From positions 124,001 through 188,000 of the forward strand of contig JACJNW010000011.1 in NCBI GenBank assembly GCA_014695195.1: 64,000 nt of DNA, in the 5' to 3' direction. Position 1 is the stretch's first letter. The number at the start of each line of letters is the position of its first letter. The position numbers were made by a program, and so were the translations under genes. This stretch comes from Cyanobacteria bacterium FACHB-DQ100. GTDB taxonomy: Bacteria > Cyanobacteriota > Cyanobacteriia > Leptolyngbyales > Leptolyngbyaceae. The notes beneath the pieces were generated by a model. That model was given only the letters and a program-made list of their open reading frames with translations. It ran no database searches and was not told the origin of the DNA. Shown piece by piece: positions 7,537-17,046 of this stretch.

Positions 7537-9471
7537 ATGAACGGAAATCTTATGGTGCTCGATCGCGTGTCTGAAGTTAGCCGAGTCAATGCAAGAAAGA
7601 CGGATGCGTTTGACATCTTCAACATTCGCTATTACATGGGTGCAAATCCGTATCTATCAACGGCAGCGACTGTATTTGATTTTGCACAAACTGAAAATCA
7701 AAGTGTTCTGCCGTTAGAAAAGTATGCGAATGCCATCAGCGATCGCTATCCTCATTTCTACGAGATCTCGTTCAAATCTCATGCTGATTTATTCGCTCAA
7801 ACGGTCGCCCACCTGAGCCAGCTTGAGATGGAACTGCATTTACAGCATTGGAATCTGAAAGCTTATCCAAAGTTTGATCGAATTGCGATCGAAACGCTAC
7901 ACGCTCGTACCAGTCGAGAAATTATCTTTTCAGCCTGGGATTGGTTTGAGGCAATTACACAAGGGCGAGATTTCGAGATTGGTGATCATATTGAGGTGCT
8001 ACAGGCACAGTTTCGTCGATCGACCTATGGCGGCCCTACAGTTTATGCACTGCTGAAGTCGGCGCATTCCCAGGGAATTCCCGCTTTCTATTTGTGGGAT
8101 GAAGGCTTGATGCAATATGGATATGGTCGTAAGCACGTTCGAGGGATTGCAACTACGTTTGATGGTGATAGTCATCTTGATTCAGATTTCACAACGCGCA
8201 AAGATGACTGTAAAGCATTCTTGAGTACACTAGGCTTTCCGGTACCCAAAGGAAGAATTGTGAGTACCTTCAAAGAAGCTCAAAGTGCAGTCGATCGACT
8301 AGGCTATCCGGTTGCAGTCAAGCCTGTGGTTGGACATAAAGGCATTGGTGTTACTGCAAATATTCGCAGTGATGAAGACTTAGAAGCCGCCTTCGATCGA
8401 GCAGTAGATGCCGTTGAACCGGAGCATCCGGTGGAAATCATTGTTGAGCAGAGCATTGAGGGCAGTGATTTTCGATTGTTGTGTGTAGATGGTAAGTTTG
8501 TTGCCGCAACTGAGCGCCGTCCGGCTTCAGTGATTGGAGACGGTAAATTAACCATTTCAGAACTTATCGCTCGTGCGAATCGCTCTAGTGAACGTAGTGA
8601 TACTCCGACTTCACCGCTTGGAAAAATTAAAGTTGATGATGCAATGGAGCGGTACTTAACTGAGCAAGGCTTTTCATTAGACAGTGTGTTAGAGCGCGAT
8701 CGTGAAGTTTATCTCCGCAAAGTTGCCAACCTTTCTTCAGGCGGGCTGAGCATCGATGCCACTTCAAACATTCACCTGGATAACATTGTTTTAGCGCAAG
8801 ATGTCGCTCAACATTTTCGCTTGACTTGCTTAGGAATTGATATCATTACTCGCGATTTGAGTCGCTCTTGGAAAGAGGGCAACTTTGCAATCATTGAGAT
8901 TAATGCAGCTCCGGGTGTGTTTATGCACATGAAGCCCTCTGTGGGTCAAAGTGTTGATGTCACCACTCACATTCTCAGAACATTCTTTCATGCAGGGGAT
9001 ACTGGTCGCATCCCGATCATTACGTTCAATCGCGTCACCCTTCCAGAACTACAAGAAGCGATCGCTTATATTCTCCGGCATCATCCGCACTGGACGATTG
9101 GAGCCGTCTGTCAAGATGGAGTATTGATCAATCACTCTGAAAAACCCTTGCACTCAGACTACAACACCAATGTTCAAAATCTCTTGCGGCATCCGAAGCT
9201 AGATTTGCTGATTGCTGAATATCCTGAATCAGTTCTCGATCGCGCTGGAATGTTCTACACCAATAGCAATCTGGTGATTTTGAATGATCCCACTGACATT
9301 GAAATGATGCTGACGCGGGACATCTTTGAAGATACGAGAGTGGTGATTAAGCAGGGAAGTACGGTTTCAACTCAGCATCAAGGATTGATCGAACAATTCT
9401 CGCTGAGTGCAGCAGAAGGATTCAGCCGCGTTTATCTAGAAGCGATCGCCGCACTGATCCTACCTGCTTAA
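7537..9471 (+). CDS. cphA2: CphA2-type cyanophycin synthetase, short form without Mur-ligase P-loop
   Basis: A 644-aa relative of cyanophycin synthetase; classical CphA1 is near 875 aa. It keeps an N-terminal region and a full ATP-grasp domain (about 222-482), with GFPVPKGRIV, YPVAVKPVVGHKGIGV, IVEQSIEGSDFRLLCVDGK and the end motif IIEINAAPGVFMH. After this, CphA1 enzymes have a Mur-ligase nucleotide site of the GTNGKTT type. Here the sequence runs TGRIPIITFNRVTLPE with no such loop, followed by a shortened Mur-like remnant. This is the layout of CphA2, which polymerises beta-Asp-Arg dipeptides with one ATP site. The divergent cphB next door supplies that substrate. Confidence 0.88.
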   Translation: MNGNLMVLDRVSEVSRVNARKTDAFDIFNIRYYMGANPYLSTAATVFDFAQTENQSVLPLEKYANAISDRYPHFYEISFKSHADLFAQTVAHLSQLEMELHLQHWNLKAYPKFDRIAIETLHARTSREIIFSAWDWFEAITQGRDFEIGDHIEVLQAQFRRSTYGGPTVYALLKSAHSQGIPAFYLWDEGLMQYGYGRKHVRGIATTFDGDSHLDSDFTTRKDDCKAFLSTLGFPVPKGRIVSTFKEAQSAVDRLGYPVAVKPVVGHKGIGVTANIRSDEDLEAAFDRAVDAVEPEHPVEIIVEQSIEGSDFRLLCVDGKFVAATERRPASVIGDGKLTISELIARANRSSERSDTPTSPLGKIKVDDAMERYLTEQGFSLDSVLERDREVYLRKVANLSSGGLSIDATSNIHLDNIVLAQDVAQHFRLTCLGIDIITRDLSRSWKEGNFAIIEINAAPGVFMHMKPSVGQSVDVTTHILRTFFHAGDTGRIPIITFNRVTLPELQEAIAYILRHHPHWTIGAVCQDGVLINHSEKPLHSDYNTNVQNLLRHPKLDLLIAEYPESVLDRAGMFYTNSNLVILNDPTDIEMMLTRDIFEDTRVVIKQGSTVSTQHQGLIEQFSLSAAEGFSRVYLEAIAALILPA

Positions 9472-9483
9472 CCTACAATCACA

Positions 9484-10185
9484 CTAAAACAAGTTGGTGG
9501 GCTGAATGTATCGGGAGTTTGCCCGCACCAAGCAGTTATCACTCGTTCTCAGCCAGGGCACACCATTTGAGGTAGTCATTGCCAGCCCAGAACGATCGCG
9601 GTACGCAGTAATCGGCGTTCCAGTTTTATAGGTCTTTCTGAGTGCACCATTCGGTGTTGCGCGACAGTTGAGAAAGCCATCTGCTGACACGACCCGCCAA
9701 CTGCGCCAAGTGGTAGACTGGGTGCCACCATTCCACTGATTGACGATCGCAGGCGTAAAATCTCCTCGCGCATCTGGACGGGGCAGCGCATCGACTAATC
9801 TCAGCGTCGTGGTCTGCCCGATCGCCGGACAAGCTTTTCCGCCTGTGACTTTCCAAGTGACCGAAAACGTTTGACTGGGGCGATTGTTGAGAATGTCGAT
9901 CGTGCCTGTACAGACTTGCTCCGCTCCTCCTCCTGAGCGAATGTCTCGAAACGTCCCCTGATAGCGCGACACGGCACTTTCTGGCACTGGGACGCCGGAG
10001 ACATTCGCCGACCCAATCCAGTCTCTACCCTGAATTCGAGTTACGTACTCAACGATCGGTTTCCCATTGCTTTCATCCAGCACAAAGCGAGTTTGTCCGG
10101 TTTGTGTAGTGTAAACGGCGGCGGAGGCAGCCATCGGAAAGGCAAGCGACAACGCACTCACCACTAAAAGATAGCGGTATTGCAT
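9484..10185 (-). CDS. Secreted protein of unknown function with SH3-like tail
   Basis: A 233-aa protein with a clear signal peptide (YRYLLVVSALSLAFPMAASA) and a mature part rich in beta-strand, Thr, Gly and Arg. Cysteines at CTGTIDI, KACPAIG, FLNCRATPNG and DNCLV could form disulfides in the periplasm. The last 70 residues (VVSADGFLNCRATPNG to LRTSDNCLVRANSRYIQP) look like a bacterial SH3-type module. No catalytic motif is seen. It is followed on the same strand, after a 157-bp gap, by no close partner; the sensor kinase gene lies upstream. Confidence 0.7.
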   Translation of the reverse strand: MQYRYLLVVSALSLAFPMAASAAVYTTQTGQTRFVLDESNGKPIVEYVTRIQGRDWIGSANVSGVPVPESAVSRYQGTFRDIRSGGGAEQVCTGTIDILNNRPSQTFSVTWKVTGGKACPAIGQTTTLRLVDALPRPDARGDFTPAIVNQWNGGTQSTTWRSWRVVSADGFLNCRATPNGALRKTYKTGTPITAYRDRSGLAMTTSNGVPWLRTSDNCLVRANSRYIQPTNLF

Positions 10186-10342
10186 GAAACAGTCCTCTAA
10201 TTTATTGTTCGTTGAAAACTACGCTTGCGCGGTTTGCCGTTACGGAAGCAGTCAATAGAGTTTTACAATGCTCAAAAAAATAATAGAAAGAGTTCCATCA
10301 ACACTGAGCCGCTAACTAGCAACCATCCGGCTTTCAAAATTC

Positions 10343-12415
10343 CTAGCTTCGGGTTCCTAACCCCTCAATCTTTCTGCCGGACTGCTCGATCGATCCTCCG
10401 ATTGGCTCACTGCATGGAGCATTCACCTTTTCATCGATCGTACTTTTAGGCTTTTCGCTACTAGATGCTACCCACGGCAACCAAATCCGAAATGTACTGC
10501 CCTTATCGGGGACTGACCAAAACGACAGCGTTCCCCCGTGCATTTCTGCCAAGCGTTTCGTCAAGGCAAGCCCTAACCCAGTCCCCTCGTGCTTACGAGT
10601 CATGGATGAATCCACCTGCTGGAAGGGTCTAAATAGCAGGTGCCACCGATCTTTTGGAATGCCAATGCCAGAATCTTCGACTTCCAGGCAAAGATAAGAG
10701 GTTTCTTGATTAATCGGGCTGCGATCGGGGCGCACATCCTGAACGAGTTGATAGCCGTAGCCGATTCGCGCCACCAGCGAAACCGTTCCCCCTTCGGGCG
10801 TAAATTTCACTGCATTCGATAAGAGATTCAGCAGCATCTGGCGCACCCGCAACTCATCTAAGGGAACGCGATCGCAATCGGCATTAAAATGCAGCATCAG
10901 CTTTAATCGTTTCAGGTCAGCAGTCGGCTGCACCATCTTGAGGCAGTCTTGGCACAACTCGCGAATCTGGATCGGTTGCAGATTGAGTTCGGCTTTACCC
11001 GCTTCGATTTTGGCAATATCAAGCAGATCGTTAATGATTTGCAGCAGGTGCATTGCCGAACGATCGGCTTGCTGAAGAAACTCTAGTTCTTCTTCGCGGC
11101 TATCACACAATCCTTCACGGACTAATCGCACACAGCCGATGATTCCATTCAGCGGTGTCCGCAATTCGTGAGAGGTGGTGGCTAGAAACTCGCTTTTCAC
11201 CTGATTGGCAGACTGTGCCTCTTGCCATGCGGCTTCTAGCTCACTGGCTCGCTCTTCTAGTCGTTCGACCATATTATCGAGCGCTTCTGCAAGATAGTTG
11301 AGTTCGCGCACTTTAAAGTTTTTGGGAGCGCGTTCGCCGTTGAATCGTTGCCGAATTTTCAGCGCGTATTCGCTTAACTGCTCGATCGGAAGCGCTAAAT
11401 CACGAGTGAGGTAGATCGTGGCGAGCAAAATTGCCGTTAAGAGTCCTACTGTCAGGATGACCAGCACTTGTTTGATGTCTGTCAAACCGTAGAGCGCGCT
11501 ATCTACTGAAGTGGCTGCCAACACTACCCAAGTCGAAGATTCCCCGCTTTTCAGCGATACCTGAATCGCGCTGCCGCCTGCCATCCATTCTGCACCGCTC
11601 TCTTCAAACAGAACGGGATCAAGCGATTCTTGCTGATTGGTGGCACGATCGCCCACCGTGCTATTGGCGATCGCGGTTTCAAACGCACGCTGAAGCTGTT
11701 CTGCGTTGGCTCCTTGGCGAATATTGCGTCCGATGCGCTCGGCGATCGGGTGGGCCAAAATGACTCCAGAATCGTCAATCACGATGGTATAACCCGTGGT
11801 CATCGCGTTCAGCGCGGGTTCCGGCTTTGAGTAGAGAGATGCTTGGACACTCAGCGCATACCGCCCCTCTTGCTTCTCTGATTTCAGCGTTACAGGCGCA
11901 CTCACCACTAAATTAAGCTGATGATCAACGGATAGCTCTCCAGTTTTCGCTGGTGACGCGAGAGCAACCTGAATATGTTTAACATCGACAATATTCGAGG
12001 GTGTGGAGTAATTTTGCCAGGGATCAAACGGAAACTGGACGATCGCCTGATTCCCACAAGTGCTGGATCTAACGGTTCCATCGCTCACGTTGATCAGTTG
12101 GACACATTGAAGCGCGATCGGAGAAGAGCGTCGAAGCTGCTCTAGAAAATCGTAGGTGGATTGCGCGGAATTAAGCTGTAGCGCTGAAGAGGTGGCAGCG
12201 AGTGCAAGATTTGATCGCAAGCTGGCGATCGAGGTTTGTAGCGCTTCGGCTTTACGAGAGGCGCTGGCGGTGAGATTATGCCGTGCCGTTTCGAGCAGTC
12301 CTGCTCTTGCTTTTTTGTACGCAACAACCTCACCTGTCAATAGCACCGGAATGCTGAGCAGCAACAAACGTCTCAGCAGGATGCGACGGAATGAGGATTG
12401 GGATGACTTCGCCAT
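10343..12415 (-). CDS. Membrane sensor histidine kinase, dCache-HAMP-HisKA-HATPase
   Basis: Hybridless sensor kinase. From MAKSS there is a membrane helix (about 15-35), a large extracytoplasmic region resembling double Cache (contains GYTIVIDDSGVILAHP), a second helix (VLVILTVGLLTAILLATIYL), and HAMP plus coiled coil. Then comes HisKA with SEFLATTSHELRTPLNGIIG, and HATPase with NLLSNAVKFTPEGG, DSGIGIPKDRW and GTGLGLALTKRLAEMHGG. A polar tail of about 40 residues follows. Start 12415 is chosen because AAAGGG lies just upstream; the longer frame adds a cysteine-rich hydrophobic leader. No response regulator gene is adjacent, so the partner is unknown. Cache domains usually bind small organic ligands. 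Confidence 0.9.
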   Translation of the reverse strand: MAKSSQSSFRRILLRRLLLLSIPVLLTGEVVAYKKARAGLLETARHNLTASASRKAEALQTSIASLRSNLALAATSSALQLNSAQSTYDFLEQLRRSSPIALQCVQLINVSDGTVRSSTCGNQAIVQFPFDPWQNYSTPSNIVDVKHIQVALASPAKTGELSVDHQLNLVVSAPVTLKSEKQEGRYALSVQASLYSKPEPALNAMTTGYTIVIDDSGVILAHPIAERIGRNIRQGANAEQLQRAFETAIANSTVGDRATNQQESLDPVLFEESGAEWMAGGSAIQVSLKSGESSTWVVLAATSVDSALYGLTDIKQVLVILTVGLLTAILLATIYLTRDLALPIEQLSEYALKIRQRFNGERAPKNFKVRELNYLAEALDNMVERLEERASELEAAWQEAQSANQVKSEFLATTSHELRTPLNGIIGCVRLVREGLCDSREEELEFLQQADRSAMHLLQIINDLLDIAKIEAGKAELNLQPIQIRELCQDCLKMVQPTADLKRLKLMLHFNADCDRVPLDELRVRQMLLNLLSNAVKFTPEGGTVSLVARIGYGYQLVQDVRPDRSPINQETSYLCLEVEDSGIGIPKDRWHLLFRPFQQVDSSMTRKHEGTGLGLALTKRLAEMHGGTLSFWSVPDKGSTFRIWLPWVASSSEKPKSTIDEKVNAPCSEPIGGSIEQSGRKIEGLGTRS

Positions 12416-12764
12416 AAGCCCTTTATAACCGGAGTAAGAGACGCAGCAGCACAGTAGAGCAGCACCGATGATATAAAGTGACGCACAAGTCAAAGCTTAC
12501 CGCGATCGGGGAATCGCTCGAAAGAGAAGGGAAAGATCAGCGTCATGATCTTGAACGAATTTCCGCTGAAAAACGTTTCTTCACTTTAACGGTGATAAAA
12601 GATTTTTGCCATTCTCAATAAAATTCTTCTGGGATGTGGAGAGAACTGCAATCAAATCCGCCTTCTTCCGAGTTTCTAGGCATTGAACAAGTTCCACGCA
12701 GTAAAGCGTTATGCCAGATTTGAGCAAATCTATTACGCTGTATGAAGCATTCTAAAGTCTGGTT
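12416..12764. promoter_or_regulatory. Divergent intergenic region with a 16-bp dyad
   Basis: This 349-bp gap separates two divergent genes. It holds no convincing coding frame. At 12716-12731 there is a perfect dyad, AGATTTG-AG-CAAATCT, 33 bp before the acyltransferase start and just upstream of an AT-rich stretch. It could be an operator or a short hairpin in the leader. The remaining sequence is AT-rich and shows nothing I can name. Confidence 0.3.
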
Positions 12765-13955
12765 ATGGTTGAACAACTCCAGCCCCGTACCTCGATCGCG
12801 TGGATTAATCGAATTTCTGAAGTGCCGCAGGCGGCTTGGGATGCGTTGGCAATGCCGCTCTCAACGCCGTTTCTGGAGTGGGACTGGCTGCATAATATGG
12901 AGACTTCTGGCAGTACAACGGCTCGATCGGGCTGGATGCCGAATCATCTGACGGTGTGGCGCGATCGCGAACTAATTGCAGCGGCTCCCCTTTATATTAA
13001 GGGACACAGCTACGGGGAGTTTGTGTTTGATCATCAGTGGGCGGATTTGTCGGAACGGTTAGGGGTGCAGTATTACCCGAAGCTGTTGGGAATGTCGCCG
13101 TTTACGCCAGCCGAAGGATATCGGTTTTTGATTGCGCCCGGAGAAGATGAGGATGAGATCACAGAAATGATGGTGAGCGCGATCGATCATTTTTGCTCCC
13201 GCAATCGGATTTCTGGCTGTAATTTTCTCTATGTTGATCCCGAATGGCGGACGGTGATGGAGCGGCATGGATTTAGCTCCTGGATGCACCATAACTTTAT
13301 CTGGTCGAATCAGGGGTATGAGAGCTTTGATGATTATTTGAATGCGTTTAATGCCAATCAGCGCCGCAATATTAAACGAGAGCGTAAAGCCGTAGTGAAT
13401 GCGGGATTGACGTTTAAAGCGCTGACTGGGGATGAGATTCCTCGATCGCTCTTTTCGCAGATGTACAGCTTTTACAGCGATACGTGCGATAAGTTTGGCT
13501 GGTGGGGCAGTAAGTATTTAACCAAGAAATTCTTCGAGCAGCTTCATCCAACATATCGGCATCGCGTGGTGTTTTTTGCGGCATTTGCAGAAGGAAATGA
13601 CCACCCGATCGGGATGTCGTTTTGTTTAAGCAAGGGCGATCGTTTATACGGGCGCTATTGGGGCTGTAAACAGGAAATTGATTGTTTGCATTTTGACGCG
13701 TGTTATTACGCGCCGATCGAGTGGGGGATCAACAACGGGATTCAAATTTTTGATCCGGGAGCAGGAGGACGACACAAGAAGCGGCGCGGATTTCCGGCGA
13801 CTCCGAACCATTCTTTGCATCGGTTTTATAACGGTCGCCTGTCTCAAATTTTGCGATCGCACATTGATCAAATTAACGATCTCGAACAGCAAGAAATTGA
13901 TGCAATTAATCAAGAATTGCCGTTTAAGCAACAAACGATCGACTTCAAAATCTAG
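12765..13955 (+). CDS. GNAT/FemAB-like acyltransferase, COG3146 family
   Basis: A 396-aa cytoplasmic protein of the COG3146 (DUF482) family, two fused GNAT-like halves often annotated as peptidogalycan biosynthesis or GNAT acyltransferase. Recognisable are TPFLEWDWLHNMETSGS near the start, AAPLYIKGHSYGEFVFDHQWAD, the FNANQRRNIKRERKAV block, and the C-terminal DPGAGGRHKKRRGFPATPNHSLHRF motif. The acceptor is not established for the family. It lies 31 bp before a DUF4346 gene on the same strand and may be co-transcribed with it. Confidence 0.85.
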   Translation: MVEQLQPRTSIAWINRISEVPQAAWDALAMPLSTPFLEWDWLHNMETSGSTTARSGWMPNHLTVWRDRELIAAAPLYIKGHSYGEFVFDHQWADLSERLGVQYYPKLLGMSPFTPAEGYRFLIAPGEDEDEITEMMVSAIDHFCSRNRISGCNFLYVDPEWRTVMERHGFSSWMHHNFIWSNQGYESFDDYLNAFNANQRRNIKRERKAVVNAGLTFKALTGDEIPRSLFSQMYSFYSDTCDKFGWWGSKYLTKKFFEQLHPTYRHRVVFFAAFAEGNDHPIGMSFCLSKGDRLYGRYWGCKQEIDCLHFDACYYAPIEWGINNGIQIFDPGAGGRHKKRRGFPATPNHSLHRFYNGRLSQILRSHIDQINDLEQQEIDAINQELPFKQQTIDFKI

Positions 13956-13986
13956 AATTGATCAGGAGATCCATATTTTTGCTGAC

Positions 13987-14370
13987 ATGACTCAAGCTGT
14001 TTTCAACCCAGTTGCCTTTGATGATAAGTTGTCGAATCGATTCATTGAACTCGATCCGAGTGGCTACTTTATTATTTATGTCGATCGTGCCTCGCGTTTA
14101 ATTTGTGCAGAGCATTACACGAACACGATCAACGAGAAGGGTTTAGCGTGTGATCCCGAAACGGGGGAGCCGCTCCCTTGCGGTGGTGAACTAAAGCGCA
14201 GACCGACGAAGACCTTTAAAGGCAGAACTGCAAAGGAACTGTGTATCGAGGTGTTTGAGAAGCCGGAAACTTGCTGCGTTTCTCGATTAGATCATGCTGC
14301 TTATTTGGGACGCGAGTTCGTCAGGGCGGAGCAGTGTTTGTTGAGCGATCGGGAATACGTGCAGGATTAG
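13987..14370 (+). CDS. DUF4346 protein
   Basis: A 127-aa protein matching the cyanobacterial and archaeal DUF4346 pattern: ELDPSGYFIIYVDRASRLICAEHYTN, GLACDPETGEPLPCGG, FKGRTAKELCIEVFE, and SRLDHAAYLGREFVRAE. The domain resembles part of methyltransferase-associated proteins, but its function is unknown. Start ATG 13987 fits the conserved N-terminus. The only good ribosome site (AGGAG, 13964-13968) lies 18 bases away and would be better spaced for an ATT at 13975, so the true start is uncertain. A long upstream open frame inside the preceding gene is a shadow. Confidence 0.8.
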   Translation: MTQAVFNPVAFDDKLSNRFIELDPSGYFIIYVDRASRLICAEHYTNTINEKGLACDPETGEPLPCGGELKRRPTKTFKGRTAKELCIEVFEKPETCCVSRLDHAAYLGREFVRAEQCLLSDREYVQD

Positions 14371-14465
14371 TTCAGCGTAGGATGGGCCGAACTTGCAGCA
14401 ATTTCCTCTAGACTCCCGCTCCAAGTTAGCGCTACGATCCTTTTCCCACCAGAAAGTAACTTGAT

Positions 14466-15236
14466 ATGTTGGCAAAACGAATTCTGCCCTGTTTGGATGT
14501 GAAAGCGGGGCGCGTGGTTAAAGGGGTTAATTTTGTAGATCTACGGGATGCGGGTGATCCGGTGGAACTCGCGCAGGTTTACAACGAAGCGGGCGCGGAT
14601 GAGCTTGTGTTTTTGGACATCACCGCAACGCATGAAGATCGAGACATTATTTACGATGTGGTGTACCGGACGGCGGAACAGGTGTTTATTCCGTTGACGG
14701 TCGGGGGCGGGATTCAAAATTTAGACACGATTAAGAAACTCCTCAGAGCCGGAGCCGATAAGGTCAGCATCAATTCGGCGGCGGTGCGTGATCCGGATTT
14801 GATTAACCGAGCTAGCGATCGCTTCGGAGTTCAGTGTATTGTCGTGGCGATCGATGCCCGTCGTCGGGAAGATCCCACCAATCCAGGTTGGGATGTGTAT
14901 GTGCGGGGCGGTCGGGAGAATACCGGAATCGATGCGATCGCTTGGGCGAAAGAAGTCGCAGCGCGGGGTGCAGGAGAATTACTTGTGACCAGCATGGATG
15001 CGGATGGAACGCAGGCGGGGTATGACCTGGACTTGACAGGTACGATCGCTCAGCAAGTGGAGATTCCGGTGATTGCCTCTGGCGGTGCAGGGAATTGTGA
15101 ACATATTTATCAAGCCTTAACCGAGGGAAAGGCGGAAGCTGCGTTATTGGCATCGTTGCTGCATTACGGGCAGTTAAGCGTTGAGCAGATAAAGACATAC
15201 TTAAGCGATCGCCAGGTTCCCGTGCGACACGCATAG
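14466..15236 (+). CDS. hisF: Imidazole glycerol phosphate synthase subunit HisF
   Basis: Cyclase subunit of the HisFH complex. It uses ammonia from the HisH glutaminase to form imidazole glycerol phosphate and AICAR in histidine synthesis. The TIM-barrel hallmarks are all present: [17 protein letters not shown] with the catalytic Asp, [25 protein letters not shown] with the second catalytic Asp, SMDADGT and IASGGAGN. At 256 aa it is full length. hisH and other his genes are not adjacent, as is usual in cyanobacteria. Confidence 0.97.
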   Translation: MLAKRILPCLDVKAGRVVKGVNFVDLRDAGDPVELAQVYNEAGADELVFLDITATHEDRDIIYDVVYRTAEQVFIPLTVGGGIQNLDTIKKLLRAGADKVSINSAAVRDPDLINRASDRFGVQCIVVAIDARRREDPTNPGWDVYVRGGRENTGIDAIAWAKEVAARGAGELLVTSMDADGTQAGYDLDLTGTIAQQVEIPVIASGGAGNCEHIYQALTEGKAEAALLASLLHYGQLSVEQIKTYLSDRQVPVRHA

Positions 15237-15320
15237 AATGACTGAACTTAGAGGAGTGTTCCGGTCGCGGCTGATAAGAATTTGCTACCACCAGGATTAA
15301 AGGATCTTTCTTTGCAATCG

Positions 15321-15349
15321 CGCTCAGATTGAAGCTTCTTTTCTGAGCG
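15321..15349 (+). terminator. Possible hisF terminator hairpin
   Basis: CGCTCAG (15321-15327) pairs with CTGAGCG (15343-15349) about 85 bp after the hisF stop. There is no strong T-run after it. An extended -10-like TGTTACAAT follows directly, at 15352-15360. Confidence 0.35.
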
Positions 15350-15369
15350 TCTGTTACAATGTGTAAACT

Positions 15370-15690
15370 ATGGTGATAACAATCTTATTCATTGTCATTG
15401 CTCTTGTGGCTTGGGCGCTTCATCTCATGCAGGAAGCGATCGAGCAGAAAGAGTTCTCTCTGATGCTGGCTGGCACATTGGTTTCGATGGCAGCCACGGC
15501 ACTGGTTGGTGTTTACTTTGTGATGGGCAACGTCATGGGTTATGTGAGTCACCTTTCGCCTCAAGAGACCGCAATGAATCAAGAGGCTTATGAATCGGTG
15601 GCGCGATATCTCGAAGAACAGGATCAGCTTTACATGGGCGTTTCGGTGTCCCGATCAGTTCCGCAAATTGCGCGAAACATTTCGCCATAA
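15370..15690 (+). CDS. Small conserved membrane protein
   Basis: A 106-aa protein with two membrane helices (ITILFIVIALVAWALHLM and LMLAGTLVSMAATALVGVYFVMG) joined by a short charged loop, and a polar C-terminal tail (QEAYESVARYLEEQDQLYMG). I do not recognise a family function. The start ATG is only about 9 bases after an extended -10-like element, so translation from a very short or leaderless mRNA is possible. Its stop is 75 bp before the Rubisco activase gene on the same strand. Confidence 0.7.
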   Translation: MVITILFIVIALVAWALHLMQEAIEQKEFSLMLAGTLVSMAATALVGVYFVMGNVMGYVSHLSPQETAMNQEAYESVARYLEEQDQLYMGVSVSRSVPQIARNISP

Positions 15691-15765
15691 GTTCGGTAGG
15701 ATCTAATGTTATAAAGTTTTAACAATTGGGGTGAGTTAGACTTGCCCCATTTTTAGTGAGCCATT

Positions 15766-17013
15766 ATGAGTTACTACATTTCTCCCCGCTTCCTCGATAA
15801 GTTATCCGTTCACATCACCAAGAATTTTCTATCCTTGCCGAATGTGAAAGCACCGTTGATTCTGGGAATTCACGGGCGCAAGGGCGAAGGGAAATCGTTT
15901 CAGTGCGATCTGGTGTTCGAGCGGATGGGAATCGAAGCCGTTTATATGTCGGCTGGAGAGTTAGAAAGTCCAGATGCGGGTGATCCGGCGCGATTGATTC
16001 GACTGCGGTATCGAGAGGCAGGGGAATATGTAAAAGTGCGCGGCAAAATGGCGGTTTTGCTGATTAATGATTTTGATGCGGGTGCGGGACGAGTGGATCA
16101 GTTCACTCAGTACACGGTGAATACGCAATTGGTACATGGAACGCTGATGAATATTGCGGATAATCCGACGAATGTTCAGCTTCCGGGCAGTTATGATTCT
16201 GAGCCGACGCAGCGAATTCCAATTATTCTGACCGGAAATGATTTCTCGACGTTGTACGCTCCATTGACACGCGATGGGCGGATGGATAAGTTTTTCTGGG
16301 AACCCGATCGCGCTGATCGCGTTGGGATTGTGGCCGGAATTTTTGAAGTCGATCAGGTTGCAAAGAGCGACATTGAGAAATTAGTCGATCAGTTTCCGGA
16401 TCAAGCGATCGATTTCTATGGCGCACTGCGGTCGCGGCTTTACGATGAGCAAATTCGTCGCTTAATTGAAGACGTGGGAATTGATCGCATTTCTCAGCGA
16501 GTGGTCAACAGTAACGATCGTCCACCAGAATTCCGCAAACCAGATTTCAGTTTGTCCCATCTAATCGAAGTCGGAACAGCAATGGTACGCGAACAGAAAC
16601 GACTTCAAGAATTGCGATTAGTTGAGGAGTACAATCAAACCGTTCACAATCGTGGACTCGGTGAAATTAAGATTGCACCGCAACCTGTTCATAATGGTGC
16701 AACGGTTGCGGAACCTGTTCGAGTGAGCAGTTACAACGGTCAGCCTTCGAGTAATCGATTGACTCCTGAAATTGTGAGCGAAGTGAATCGCATTTTGGGA
16801 CAGGGACAACGGCTCGGAATTGAAGTGGTCGATGCCCGACGGTTTAGAACGAATTCTTGGAACTGTTACGGGATGTTTGAAGGGGATGGAGCGGCGGCAA
16901 TTTCTGCATTGGAATCTTGTTTAGATGAGAATCAGAAGAATTACGTGCGGATTGTGGGAATTCGCGATCGACAAAGAGTGATTGAAACGATCGTGCATCG
17001 ACCGAGCCATTGA
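15766..17013 (+). CDS. rca: Rubisco activase with C-terminal Rubisco small-subunit-like (SSUL) domain
   Basis: AAA+ remodelling ATPase that frees inhibited Rubisco. The Walker A motif GRKGEGKS is at residues 37-44 and Walker B MAVLLINDFDAG near 95-106. Sensor and arginine regions follow (ILTGNDFSTLYAPLTRDGRMDKFFW). After an Asn/Pro-rich linker, residues 331-413 form a small-subunit-like domain like those of CcmM, which binds Rubisco and recruits the activase to carboxysomes. Two cysteines 18 residues apart (367 and 385) match the redox-active pair spacing described for CcmM SSUL domains. No rbc genes are adjacent in this window. Confidence 0.94.
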   Translation: MSYYISPRFLDKLSVHITKNFLSLPNVKAPLILGIHGRKGEGKSFQCDLVFERMGIEAVYMSAGELESPDAGDPARLIRLRYREAGEYVKVRGKMAVLLINDFDAGAGRVDQFTQYTVNTQLVHGTLMNIADNPTNVQLPGSYDSEPTQRIPIILTGNDFSTLYAPLTRDGRMDKFFWEPDRADRVGIVAGIFEVDQVAKSDIEKLVDQFPDQAIDFYGALRSRLYDEQIRRLIEDVGIDRISQRVVNSNDRPPEFRKPDFSLSHLIEVGTAMVREQKRLQELRLVEEYNQTVHNRGLGEIKIAPQPVHNGATVAEPVRVSSYNGQPSSNRLTPEIVSEVNRILGQGQRLGIEVVDARRFRTNSWNCYGMFEGDGAAAISALESCLDENQKNYVRIVGIRDRQRVIETIVHRPSH

Positions 17014-17046
17014 TGTGTGGTGCGATCGCGTTCAATCCAAAAATTC

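Noticed and set aside
13678-13986. Upstream extension of the DUF4346 frame
   Set aside because: It lies inside the acyltransferase gene in another frame and has no DUF4346 similarity.
14812-15291. 159-codon open frame opposite hisF
   Set aside because: Antisense to conserved hisF codons; composition reflects codon bias of the real gene.
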